From SZAS-79 sp965279075 (GTDB lineage Bacteria > Pseudomonadota > Gammaproteobacteria > Burkholderiales > SG8-39): a stretch of DNA of 64,000 nt. The position numbers and the translations under genes were made by a program. The stretch is taken from contig CBDIHI010000012.1 in assembly GCA_965279075.1 (NCBI GenBank), positions 682,001-746,000 on the forward strand, read 5' to 3'. Every line of letters begins with the position of its first letter. Within the stretch, counting starts at the first letter, position 1. Below the pieces are notes generated by a model. That model had not been told where the DNA came from, searched no databases, and saw only the letters and a program-made list of their open reading frames with translations. Positions 37,809 to 45,499 of this stretch are shown piece after piece.

Positions 37809-38798
37809 GTGCTCTCCGAGTTCGGCCTGATCAGGCGGTACTTCGACCGCGAGGCGCATGGCGCGGGCGCGGGCCGCCCCCCGGCGCCCGGCGTGGAACT
37901 CGGCATCGGCGACGACTGCGCGCTGCTGCGCCCGGCACAGGGCATGGAGGTCGCGGTGTCCACCGACATGCTGGTCGAGGGCCGCCACTTCTCCGCCGGC
38001 ACCGACCCCTTCCTGCTCGGCCACAAGTGCCTCGCCGTCAACCTCTCCGACATGGCGGCGATGGGCGCAGCGCCTCGCTGGGTCACGCTGGCGCTCGCGC
38101 TGCCGCAGGCCGACGACGCGTGGCTGGATAAATTTTCCGCGGGGTTTTTCGCGCTCGCCGACCGGCATGAAGTCGCGCTGGTGGGCGGCGACACCACGCG
38201 CGGCCCGCTCAACATCTCGGTCACGATCATGGGCGAGGTGCCGGCGGGCCTTGCGCTCTACCGCGCAGGCGCGCTGCCCGGCGACGACATCTGGGTGTCG
38301 GGCGAACTCGGCGGCGCGGCGCTGGGGCTCGCGCACCGCTTCGGCCGGGTGTCGCTTGCCGGCGCGGACACCGCCGGAATGCTTGCGCGGCTCGACCAGC
38401 CCCAGCCGCGCGTCGCGCTGGGTGAGCGTCTGCGCGGCCTGGCGACCTCGGCCATCGACGTGTCCGACGGGCTGGCGGGAGACCTGGCGCATGTGCTGGA
38501 GCGTTCCTCGGCGGGCGCGCTGGTGCACTACGCGGCGATCCCCCGACCGGCGGCGTTCGCCCGGGTGGGGGACGCGGACCTCGAGCGCAACTGCGTGCTG
38601 TCCGGTGGCGACGACTACGAGCTCGTGTTCACCGCGCCGCAGTCGCGTCGCGCGGACATCGAGGCGCTTGTGCCGGAACTGGGTCTTGCACTCTCGCGGA
38701 TCGGCTTCGTGCAGAAGGGCGAGGCGAAACTCACGCTCCTCGACGCGGTTGGTAACGTCATGCCGCCGGCCGCGGGATTCGACCACTTCACCCCATGA
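37809..38798 (+). CDS. thiL: Thiamine-monophosphate kinase ThiL
   Basis: Makes thiamine diphosphate from thiamine monophosphate. PurM-like ATPase fold with the acidic IGDDCALLRPA (near residue 32), VSTDMLVEGRHF (near 50), NLSDMAAMGAAPRW (near 76), GGDTTRGPLNISVT (near 122) and a C-terminal SGGDDYELVFTAP (near 262). The start is GTG 37809, eleven bases after nusB. 329 residues. The pgpA ATG overlaps its stop. Confidence 0.95.
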   Translation: MLSEFGLIRRYFDREAHGAGAGRPPAPGVELGIGDDCALLRPAQGMEVAVSTDMLVEGRHFSAGTDPFLLGHKCLAVNLSDMAAMGAAPRWVTLALALPQADDAWLDKFSAGFFALADRHEVALVGGDTTRGPLNISVTIMGEVPAGLALYRAGALPGDDIWVSGELGGAALGLAHRFGRVSLAGADTAGMLARLDQPQPRVALGERLRGLATSAIDVSDGLAGDLAHVLERSSAGALVHYAAIPRPAAFARVGDADLERNCVLSGGDDYELVFTAPQSRRADIEALVPELGLALSRIGFVQKGEAKLTLLDAVGNVMPPAAGFDHFTP

Positions 38799-39283
38799 TG
38801 ATCCTGCGCCCCGATGCGAAGTTCGTCTTCAGCCACCCGGCGCATTTCATCGCGTTCGGGTTCGGCGCCGGGCTGTCGCGCTTCGCGCCCGGCACGGTCG
38901 GCACGCTCGTCGGCTTCCCGGTCTACTGGCTGATCGGGCCGCACTACTCGGCGTGGGAGACGTTCGCGATCATCGCCGCACTGTTCGCGCTCGGCTGCTG
39001 GGCCTGCGACATCACCGGCCGCGCGCTCGGCATTTCCGACCACGGCGGCATGTGCTGGGACGAGGTCGTCGCCTTCCTGCTGATCCTCCAGGTCGCGCCC
39101 GACGACCCGTACTGGCAGGCAGCCGCGTTCTTCCTCTTCAGGGCCTTCGACGTGGTGAAGCCCTCGCCGATCCGCGAACTGGAAAAACGCATGAAAGGCG
39201 GCTTCGGGGTGATGTTCGACGACATCCTCGCCGCGGGGTACACGCTGCTCGCGCTGGCGATCATCAAGCGACTCTGGTTCTGA
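38795..39283 (+). CDS. pgpA: Phosphatidylglycerophosphatase A
   Basis: Membrane phosphatase that turns phosphatidylglycerophosphate into phosphatidylglycerol. 162 residues with about four hydrophobic segments. Family motifs FGAGLSRFAPGTVGTL (near residue 24) and WDEVVAFLLIL (near 88); FRAFDVVKPSPIRELE (near 115) is also typical. ATG 38795 overlaps the thiL stop (ATGATGA). Confidence 0.94.
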   Translation: MMILRPDAKFVFSHPAHFIAFGFGAGLSRFAPGTVGTLVGFPVYWLIGPHYSAWETFAIIAALFALGCWACDITGRALGISDHGGMCWDEVVAFLLILQVAPDDPYWQAAAFFLFRAFDVVKPSPIRELEKRMKGGFGVMFDDILAAGYTLLALAIIKRLWF

Positions 39284-39293
39284 GGGCCCGGCC

Positions 39294-39800
39294 ATGGCAA
39301 CGCAGACACCCGTCGAACTCGCAACCGTCGTCGGCCGGCTCCTCAAGGCCAAGGGCGAGACCCTGGTCACCGCCGAGTCCTGCACCGGCGGCGGCGTGGC
39401 CGCGGCCATCACCGGGATCGCCGGCAGCTCCGAATGGTTCGACCGCGGGTTCATCACCTATTCGAACGAGGCCAAGCAGCAGATGCTGAGGGTCTCGCCC
39501 GCGACGCTCGAGGCCCACGGCGCCGTGAGCGAGGAGACCGCGCGCGAGATGGCGCTCGGCGCGCTGGCCGCGAGCCCCGGCACGGTGTCGGTGTCGGTCA
39601 CGGGCATCGCGGGGCCCGGCGGCGGTTCGCGCGAGAAGCCCGTCGGAACGGTGTGCTTCGCCTGGGCGCGCAGCGGGGAAGCCCTGCCGCGCTCGGTCAC
39701 GCGGCGCTTCGACGGCGACCGCGAGGCCGTGCGCGCCCGCGCCGTGGTCCACGCGCTGCAGGGGCTCGTCGACCTCCTCGACGACGGGACGCGCGGCTAG
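39294..39800 (+). CDS. pncC: Nicotinamide-nucleotide amidase (CinA C-terminal domain, PncC)
   Basis: Deamidates nicotinamide mononucleotide for NAD recycling. Stand-alone CinA C-terminal domain: TAESCTGGGVAAAITGIAGSSEWF (near residue 25, described by position), the catalytic region SEETAREMALGA and VTGIAGPGGGSREKPVGTV (near 102). 168 residues. Usual neighbour of pgpA in proteobacteria. Confidence 0.94.
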   Translation: MATQTPVELATVVGRLLKAKGETLVTAESCTGGGVAAAITGIAGSSEWFDRGFITYSNEAKQQMLRVSPATLEAHGAVSEETAREMALGALAASPGTVSVSVTGIAGPGGGSREKPVGTVCFAWARSGEALPRSVTRRFDGDREAVRARAVVHALQGLVDLLDDGTRG

Positions 39801-41042
39801 TTGGCCCTGGCCGCGGGCTCCGGCAGGTGGCTGGCGGCCCTTTGCGTGGCGCGGGTGCTGTCGGCCACCTGGTTCGTGGCCTACTCGGCGGTGCTGCCCC
39901 TGACCCAGGCGGAGTGGGGACTGTCCGGCAAGGAAGCCGGCATGATCCAGTCCTCCTTCCACCTCGGCTACCTGACCTCGCTCTTCATCGTCGGCTTCAT
40001 CGCCGACCACTACGGCGCGAAGCGCGCCTACCTGGTCACCGGCATCGCGGCGTGGGCGAGCCCGATCCTGTTCGTGCTGTTCGCCGACGATTTCCAGTCC
40101 GCCTGCTGGCTGCACGCGCTGACCGGGCTGTGCCAGGGCGGCAGCTACACGCCGGTGCTCGCGCTGGTCGGCGACAACGTGTCGCGCGAGCGCCGCGCCC
40201 GGGGCATGGGGCTGATGATCGCGGCCTCGAGCGCGGGATACGCGCTGTGCCTCGGCCTCGCCGGCCTTGCGCTGAAGGCCACCGACTGGCGCGGTGCGCT
40301 CGCGGTCGTGGCGGTGGCGCCCTTCGCGTCCTGGCTGGTGGGCATGGCCGCGCTGCGCGGTACGCCGAACACGGTGCATCCGCGCCCGGCGGGGCACTCG
40401 GTGTTCGCGTCCGTCCCGGCGGTACTCGCCAACCGCAAGGGCATGCTTTCGGTCTGGGCCTACACCGCCCACAACTGGGAACTGCTCGGCATGTGGGCCT
40501 GGCTGCCCGCCTTCATGACCGCGGCGCTGGTGCTGCACGGCACGGGCCCGGCCGAGGCCGCCGGGGTGGGCCTCGCGCTCTCCGCGCTGACCTACGTGGC
40601 GAACATCGGCGGGAGCCTCGCCGGCGGCGCGATGGCCGACCGCTGGGGCCGCACCCGCGCGATCCTCTTCTGGAGCACGCTCAGCCTCGCGCTGTCGTTC
40701 TCGATCGGCTGGATGATCGCGCTGCCGGTCGTGCTGCTGTTCGCCGCCGCCGCCGTCTACAATCTCGCGGCGATCGCCGATTCGGCGACCCATTCCACGG
40801 TGCTGGCCGAGAGCGTGCCGCCGCACATGGTCGGCGTGGCCTACGCGGTACGCTCGGTCATCGGCTTCGGCGCCGGCGTGCTGAGCCCGGTGGTGTTCGG
40901 CGCGGCGCTCGACTGGGCCGGCGGCGGGCGCGGTTCGAGCGATGCGTTTGCCTGGGGCGTGGCCTGGACCACGCTCGGCGCGGGGGCGGTGCTGGGGCCG
41001 CTGGCGACCTGGCGACTGCACCGGATGCAGCATAAAAGTTGA
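39801..41042 (+). CDS. Major facilitator superfamily transporter
   Basis: 413 residues, about twelve transmembrane helices. The MFS loop 2-3 motif is in GFIADHYGAKRAYLVTG (near residue 68) and repeats weakly as GAMADRWGRTRAIL (near 275). Substrate unknown. The start is probably TTG 39801, directly after the pncC TAG; later GTGs would remove part of the first helix. The stop codon is the loop of a short AT-rich hairpin (41032-41050). Confidence 0.85.
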   Translation: MALAAGSGRWLAALCVARVLSATWFVAYSAVLPLTQAEWGLSGKEAGMIQSSFHLGYLTSLFIVGFIADHYGAKRAYLVTGIAAWASPILFVLFADDFQSACWLHALTGLCQGGSYTPVLALVGDNVSRERRARGMGLMIAASSAGYALCLGLAGLALKATDWRGALAVVAVAPFASWLVGMAALRGTPNTVHPRPAGHSVFASVPAVLANRKGMLSVWAYTAHNWELLGMWAWLPAFMTAALVLHGTGPAEAAGVGLALSALTYVANIGGSLAGGAMADRWGRTRAILFWSTLSLALSFSIGWMIALPVVLLFAAAAVYNLAAIADSATHSTVLAESVPPHMVGVAYAVRSVIGFGAGVLSPVVFGAALDWAGGGRGSSDAFAWGVAWTTLGAGAVLGPLATWRLHRMQHKS

Positions 41043-41111
41043 ACTTTTATTTCATGGAACCTAAGGCAGGAGCGGCTTCCGGGATTATTTTGTTTCCTGT
41101 TTGGGAAAATT
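41040..41111 (+). repeat. Intergenic element, copy B
   Basis: About 72 bases that start at the TGA of the MFS gene. It shares with 23913-23982 the TGAACTTT start, GGAGCGGCTT at the same 29-base offset (41069-41078), TTATTTT, and a terminal hairpin TTTCC-6 nt-GGAAA (41093-41108). It ends just before the ribosome site of the phosphatase gene. Confidence 0.45.
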
Positions 41112-41130
41112 AAAAGGAGCAGGACGGAGC

Positions 41131-41823
41131 ATGACCACCCTCTACCTCGTGCGCCACGGGCAGGCCTCGTTCAAGGCCGCGAACTACGACCAGCTCTCCG
41201 AACTGGGCTACCGCCAGGCGGCGTGGCTGGGCGAGCACTTCGCCGCGCGCGGCATCGTCTTCTCGCGCGCGGTGTGCGGCACGCTCGAGCGCCAGCGCCA
41301 GACCGCGCGCACCGTGCTCGACGCAATGGGGGCGTCGATGCCTTCGGGCGCCCCGATGCCCGCCGTCGAGCACCCGGGCTGGAACGAGTACTCGGGCGAT
41401 GCGCTGTACCGCGCCTACCACGGCGAGGGCTGGGAAAAGGAACGCGCCAGGGGCGACGTGCGCGAGTTCTACCGGACGATCAAGGCGGCGCTGCTCGACT
41501 GGTCCGAGGAGAAACTCCCCGGCCCGCTGCCCGAGACCTGGCGCGAGTTCGGCGAGCGGGTGGCCGCCGCCATGCGCGCGGCCTGCGAGGGGCTGCCGGC
41601 CGACGCCAGCGTGCTCGCGGCCAGTTCCGGCGGCGCGATCAGCCGCGGCGTGGCCGGGATGCTGCAGGCGCCGGCGCAAGCGGCCATCGAACTGAACCTG
41701 CAGTTCCGCAACTCCGCGTTCTGCGAGATCTTCGTCAGCCCGCGTTCGATGCGGCTGGTGAGCTTCAACTGCATTCCCCACCTCGAACGGCCCGACCGGC
41801 ACGACGCGATCACGCATTCCTGA
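41131..41823 (+). CDS. Histidine phosphatase family protein
   Basis: Phosphoglycerate-mutase-like phosphatase with the phosphohistidine motif LVRHGQASF (near residue 6) and the second-half ASSGGAISRGV (near 170) that normally holds the other catalytic histidine; here that position reads SSGG rather than the common SHGG, which may lower or change activity. 230 residues. ATG 41131 has GGACGGAG upstream; the frame is open earlier but into repeat B. Substrate unknown. It precedes the Memo-AMMECR1 gene by 67 bases. Confidence 0.85.
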   Translation: MTTLYLVRHGQASFKAANYDQLSELGYRQAAWLGEHFAARGIVFSRAVCGTLERQRQTARTVLDAMGASMPSGAPMPAVEHPGWNEYSGDALYRAYHGEGWEKERARGDVREFYRTIKAALLDWSEEKLPGPLPETWREFGERVAAAMRAACEGLPADASVLAASSGGAISRGVAGMLQAPAQAAIELNLQFRNSAFCEIFVSPRSMRLVSFNCIPHLERPDRHDAITHS

Positions 41824-41890
41824 GCGCGCCGCCGATTCCCTTGACGGCGGCGGCCCGGGAGGGCTAGAAAAGCCCCTTCACAGCCCGCAT

Positions 41891-43267
41891 ATGGCCGCCA
41901 TGAGCACGATCCGCCCCCCCGCCGTCGCAGGCACGTTCTACCCGGCCGATCCCGTCGCGTTGCGCGGCGAGGTCGACGAGCTGCTCGAAGGCGTCGAGAC
42001 CTTCGCGGTCCGTTTCGGCCATCCCAAGGTGCTGGTGGTGCCGCACGCCGGCTACATCTATTCCGGGCAGGCGGCGGCCCATGCCTACGACGAGCTCGCC
42101 CCGGGGCGCGGCATCGTGAAGCGCGTCGTGCTGCTCGGCCCCGTCCATCGCGTCGCGGTGCGCGGGCTGGCGCTGCCCGGCGTGGATGCGTTCACCACTC
42201 CGCTGGGCAGCATCCCGGTGGACAAGGAGGCCGTGCGCGCGATCTCCGGCCTGCCGCAGGTGGTGACCAGCGCGCCGGCCCACGCGATGGAGCATTCACT
42301 CGAAGTGCAGCTCCCGTTCCTGCAACGCGTGCTCGGCGAATTCTCGCTCGTGCCGCTGGCGGTCGGCGCCGCCACGCCGGAGCAGGTGGCCGAAGTGCTG
42401 GACAAGCTCTGGGGCGGGCCCGAGACGCTGGTCGTCATCAGCACGGACCTGTCGCACTACCACTCCTACGACGAGGCGCGCAGGATCGACGGCGAGACGG
42501 TGGAACGCATCGCGCGGCTCGAGGGCGGCCTGAACCACGAGCAGGCCTGCGGCGCGACACCCCTGAACGGCCTGCTCGGCCTCGCGCGGGCCAGGGGCCT
42601 TTCGATCCGGCGCCTCGCTGCGTGCAACTCGGGCGATACCGCGGGCGGGCGCGACCGCGTGGTGGGCTACTCGGCCTTCGCGCTGGACGAGCCCGGCAGC
42701 GTCACGCGGGAGGAGGCCGGTCGCACTCTGCTCGGCCTCGCGCGCGCCTCGATCGCCTCCAGGCTCGAGTCGCGCGAAGCGCCGCGGGGCGACGGCGCGG
42801 CCTGGCTCCAGCGGCCGGGTTGCACCTTCGTCACGCTGACGCAGGACGGGCGGCTGCGCGGCTGCATCGGCAGCCTCGCGCCGAGCCGGCCGCTCGGCGT
42901 GGACGTGATCTCCAACGCGCAGTCCGCGGCGTTCAGCGACCCGCGCTTCAAACCGATGACGGCGGCCGAGTGGGCCGTGACGCAGACCGAAGTATCGATG
43001 CTCTCGGCGCCCAAGCCGATCCGCTTCGCCGACGAGGACGACCTGCTGGCGCAGGTGGTGGAAGGCGAGGACGGCCTGATCCTCGAAGCGCCCGGGCGCC
43101 GCGGCACCTTCCTGCCGCAGGTGTGGGAGTCGATCCCGGGCAAGCGCGAGTTCATCGCGCACCTCAAGCAGAAGGCGGGCCTTCCGGCGGACTTCCGCAC
43201 CGGGCGCTGCCGGGTGCTGCGCTACCGTGTGATCAAGTGGAAGCAGTCGGACCTGCCGACGCAATGA
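41891..43267 (+). CDS. amrBA: AmmeMemoRadiSam proteins B and A fused (Memo-AMMECR1)
   Basis: 458 residues. Residues 1-265 are a Memo-family domain (RPPAVAGTFYPADP, VVPHAGYIYSGQAAAHAY, TDLSHYHSYDEA, CNSGDTAG), related in fold to LigB-type dioxygenases; the histidines that would bind metal are present. Residues 275-450 are an AMMECR1 domain (FVTLTQDGRLRGCIGSL, the LRGCIG hallmark near 325). The start is ATG 41891, with ATG 41900 as alternative. It is followed after ten bases by the radical SAM partner. The AmmeMemoRadiSam trio was named from genome context; its biochemical product is unknown to me. The symbol is descriptive. Confidence 0.92.
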   Translation: MAAMSTIRPPAVAGTFYPADPVALRGEVDELLEGVETFAVRFGHPKVLVVPHAGYIYSGQAAAHAYDELAPGRGIVKRVVLLGPVHRVAVRGLALPGVDAFTTPLGSIPVDKEAVRAISGLPQVVTSAPAHAMEHSLEVQLPFLQRVLGEFSLVPLAVGAATPEQVAEVLDKLWGGPETLVVISTDLSHYHSYDEARRIDGETVERIARLEGGLNHEQACGATPLNGLLGLARARGLSIRRLAACNSGDTAGGRDRVVGYSAFALDEPGSVTREEAGRTLLGLARASIASRLESREAPRGDGAAWLQRPGCTFVTLTQDGRLRGCIGSLAPSRPLGVDVISNAQSAAFSDPRFKPMTAAEWAVTQTEVSMLSAPKPIRFADEDDLLAQVVEGEDGLILEAPGRRGTFLPQVWESIPGKREFIAHLKQKAGLPADFRTGRCRVLRYRVIKWKQSDLPTQ

Positions 43268-43277
43268 GGACACGCCC

Positions 43278-44351
43278 GTGAACCATCCCGCCCGCTGGTG
43301 GCACGCGACGCCGGACGGCCGCATCCAGTGCGACCTGTGCCCGCGCGACTGCAGGCTGAACGACGGGCAGCGCGGCGCCTGCTTCGTGCGCCAGCGCGAA
43401 GGCAACGCGATCGTGCTGACGACCTACAACCGGTCCTCGGGTTTTTGCGTCGACCCGATCGAGAAGAAGCCGCTGAACCAGTTCTACCCGGGCACCAGCG
43501 TGCTGTCGTTCGGTACGGCGGGCTGCAACCTCGCCTGCAAGTTCTGCCAGAACTGGGACATCTCCAAGTCGCGCGAGATGGACACGCTCCAGGCCGAGGC
43601 CACGCCGGACACCATCGCCAAGGCCGCGGTGGAGCTGGGCTGCAGGAGCGTCGCCTTCACCTACAACGACCCGGTGATCTTCGCCGAGTACGCGATGGAC
43701 GTGGCCGACGCCTGCCATGCGCGCGGCGTGAAGACGGTGGCGGTCACGGCGGGTTATATCCACGCAGACCCGCGGCGCGAGTTCTACTCGAAGATCGACG
43801 CGGCCAACGTCGACCTCAAGGCGTTCACCGAGCAGTTCTACTTCAAGGAGACCGGATCGCACCTCGCGCCGGTGCTCGAGACGCTCGAGTACCTCGTGAA
43901 GGAAACGGACGTCTGGGTGGAGATCACCACGCTGCTGATCCCGGGGAAGAACGATTCCGACGCCGAGCTCGAGGCGATGTGCCGCTGGATCAGGAACCAC
44001 CTCGGCCGAGGCGTGCCGCTGCACTTCTCGGCCTTCCACCCCGACTACCGCATGACCGATGTGCCCGCCACGCCCCCGGCGACGCTCGCGCGCGCGCGTG
44101 AGATCGGGCGCCTCGCCGGGCTGGACTACGTCTACACCGGCAACGTGCACGACCAGGCGGGCGGCAGCACCTACTGCCCCGCGTGCGAAAACGTGGTGAT
44201 CGTGCGTGACTGGTACGAGATCTCCGCGTACGACCTCACGGACACGGGCGGCTGCACGCACTGCGGCGCGCAGCTCGCCGGGCGCTACCAGACGTTCGGC
44301 AAGCCTTTCGGGGCGCGGCGGATCCCGGTCAGGCTGGCCTCCGCCGCCTAG
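43278..44351 (+). CDS. amrS: AmmeMemoRadiSam system radical SAM enzyme
   Basis: 357 residues. The radical SAM cluster motif CxxxCxxC is in AGCNLACKFCQNWDIS (near residue 80). An N-terminal cysteine set (CDLCPRDCRLNDGQRGACF, near 15-34) and a C-terminal pair of CxxC-type sites (CPACEN near 300, CTHCGAQL near 327) suggest extra metal binding. HPDYRMTDVPATPP (near 255) is typical of this subgroup, related to PflA-like activases. The start is GTG 43278. Its TAG overlaps the TAG of the convergent LacI-type gene in a single CTAG. Confidence 0.93.
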   Translation: MNHPARWWHATPDGRIQCDLCPRDCRLNDGQRGACFVRQREGNAIVLTTYNRSSGFCVDPIEKKPLNQFYPGTSVLSFGTAGCNLACKFCQNWDISKSREMDTLQAEATPDTIAKAAVELGCRSVAFTYNDPVIFAEYAMDVADACHARGVKTVAVTAGYIHADPRREFYSKIDAANVDLKAFTEQFYFKETGSHLAPVLETLEYLVKETDVWVEITTLLIPGKNDSDAELEAMCRWIRNHLGRGVPLHFSAFHPDYRMTDVPATPPATLARAREIGRLAGLDYVYTGNVHDQAGGSTYCPACENVVIVRDWYEISAYDLTDTGGCTHCGAQLAGRYQTFGKPFGARRIPVRLASAA

Positions 44352-45372
44352 CGCTTGCCGGGCGCCGGGCCCGTGCTTTCGCGCACCACCAGCTCCACCG
44401 GGACTTCCTCGCACATGGGCATTTCCTCGCCGGCAAGGCGCGCAAGCAGGCGAACGCCCGCGCGCGCGCCGATCAGCGCGGTCGGGATCCGCAGGGTGGT
44501 GAGCGAGGGCGAGACCTCGGCCGCGAGCTCGATGTCGTCGAAGCCCCCGACCGAAAATCCTTAGGCACTGCGAGCCCCCGCGAGGCGCACTCGAGCAGGG
44601 CGCCGAGCGCGAGGATGTCGTTGCCGCAGATTGCGGCGGTGATCGAAGCGTCCGCCTCCAGCAGGCCGCGCAGCGCGGCGCGCCCGCAGGCCACCGAGAA
44701 CGCCGTCTCTACGATGCGCGCCTCCGGCAACGCGAGCCCGTGCGCGGCGAGGCACTCGCGTACGCCGGCCACCCTTTCCCTGGCACGGTCGTTGTTGGCG
44801 GTGTAACCCGACAGCACGGAGATCTCCCGGTGGCCGAGGTCCACGAGGTGCTGCGCCATGCGGATCGAGGCCATGCGGTTGGAGAACCCGGTGCAGTGTC
44901 GGTGCCCGCCCGGATCCAGCGTCCAGGTGAATTCGCAGGGGACGTTCGACTGGGCGAGGAACTGCGCGAGCTCCGGCGAGTGGTCGCTGCCGACCAGCAC
45001 GAGGCCGTCCACGCCGCGCTCGACCAGCGTGCGCGTCACGGCGAGTTCGGCCTGCGGGTCGTATTCGTGGCTGGCGAGCAGCAGCGTGTAGCCGGCCGCG
45101 GACAGCGTGCGCTGGAGCGCCTGCGTGGAGCTGGCGAAGATCGGGTTGTCCAGCGTGGGCACCACCGCGCCGAAGGTGCGCGAGCGGCGCGAAGCCAGCG
45201 CACGCGCGGCGCCATGGGGCACGTAGCCCAGCATCTCCACGGCGCGCTGCACCTTCCCGCGCGTCTCCGGATGGACCAGGTCGGGCTCGGACAAGGCGCG
45301 CGAAGCGGTGGACAGCGATACACCGGCGGAGCGCGCGACATCGTCCAGGCGGGCTGAAGCTTTCTTCGGCAT
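44348..45372 (-). pseudogene. LacI-family transcriptional repressor, frameshifted near the C-terminus
   Basis: The N-terminal helix-turn-helix (ARLDDVARSAGVSLSTASRA, from residue 8) and most of the sugar-binding-type effector domain are intact. At the T4 run on this strand (44557-44554) the frame breaks: the frame in use runs on to a nonsense tail, while the correct continuation (SVGGFDDIELAAEVSPSLTT and onward to VVRESTGPAPGKR) lies in the -1 frame and ends at 44348. One missing T would restore a normal 341-residue LacI protein. The protein start is ATG 45372. It faces the organosulfur operon, and two LacI-type palindromes lie between. It may be a recent mutation, an assembly error or, less likely, slippage on TTT-T. 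Confidence 0.85.
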
Positions 45373-45390
45373 GGTGTGAGGATAGCACCG

Positions 45391-45404
45391 TGGAAGCGCT
45401 CTCA
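45391..45404. promoter_or_regulatory. LacI-type operator O1 (imperfect)
   Basis: TGGAAGCGCTCTCA, an imperfect palindrome around the AGCGCT centre. It is 19 bases before the repressor gene ATG and 67 bases (centre to centre) from the perfect copy O2. Confidence 0.65.
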
Positions 45405-45424
45405 TTAGATTGCTGCGCTGCAAA

Positions 45425-45454
45425 TTGACAAGCATGGGGATACCGCACTACTCT
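45425..45454 (+). promoter_or_regulatory. Promoter of the organosulfur operon
   Basis: A perfect -35 box TTGACA (45425-45430) and a -10-like TACTCT (45449-45454), 18 bases apart. Transcription would start near 45461, inside operator O2, so repressor binding would block it directly. Confidence 0.6.
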
Positions 45455-45457
45455 TTT

Positions 45458-45471
45458 TGAAAGCGCTTTCA
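45458..45471. promoter_or_regulatory. LacI-type operator O2 (perfect palindrome)
   Basis: TGAAAGCGCTTTCA, a perfect 14-base palindrome of the LacI/GalR type, overlapping the predicted transcription start and 28 bases before the dehydrogenase ATG. Confidence 0.75.
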
Positions 45472-45499
45472 TTTCAGCCCAATCCCACCCGAGGCAGGC

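Noticed and set aside
43278..44351. Pyruvate formate-lyase activating enzyme
   Set aside because: No glycyl-radical enzyme nearby; it has extra cysteine clusters and sits directly behind the Memo-AMMECR1 fusion.
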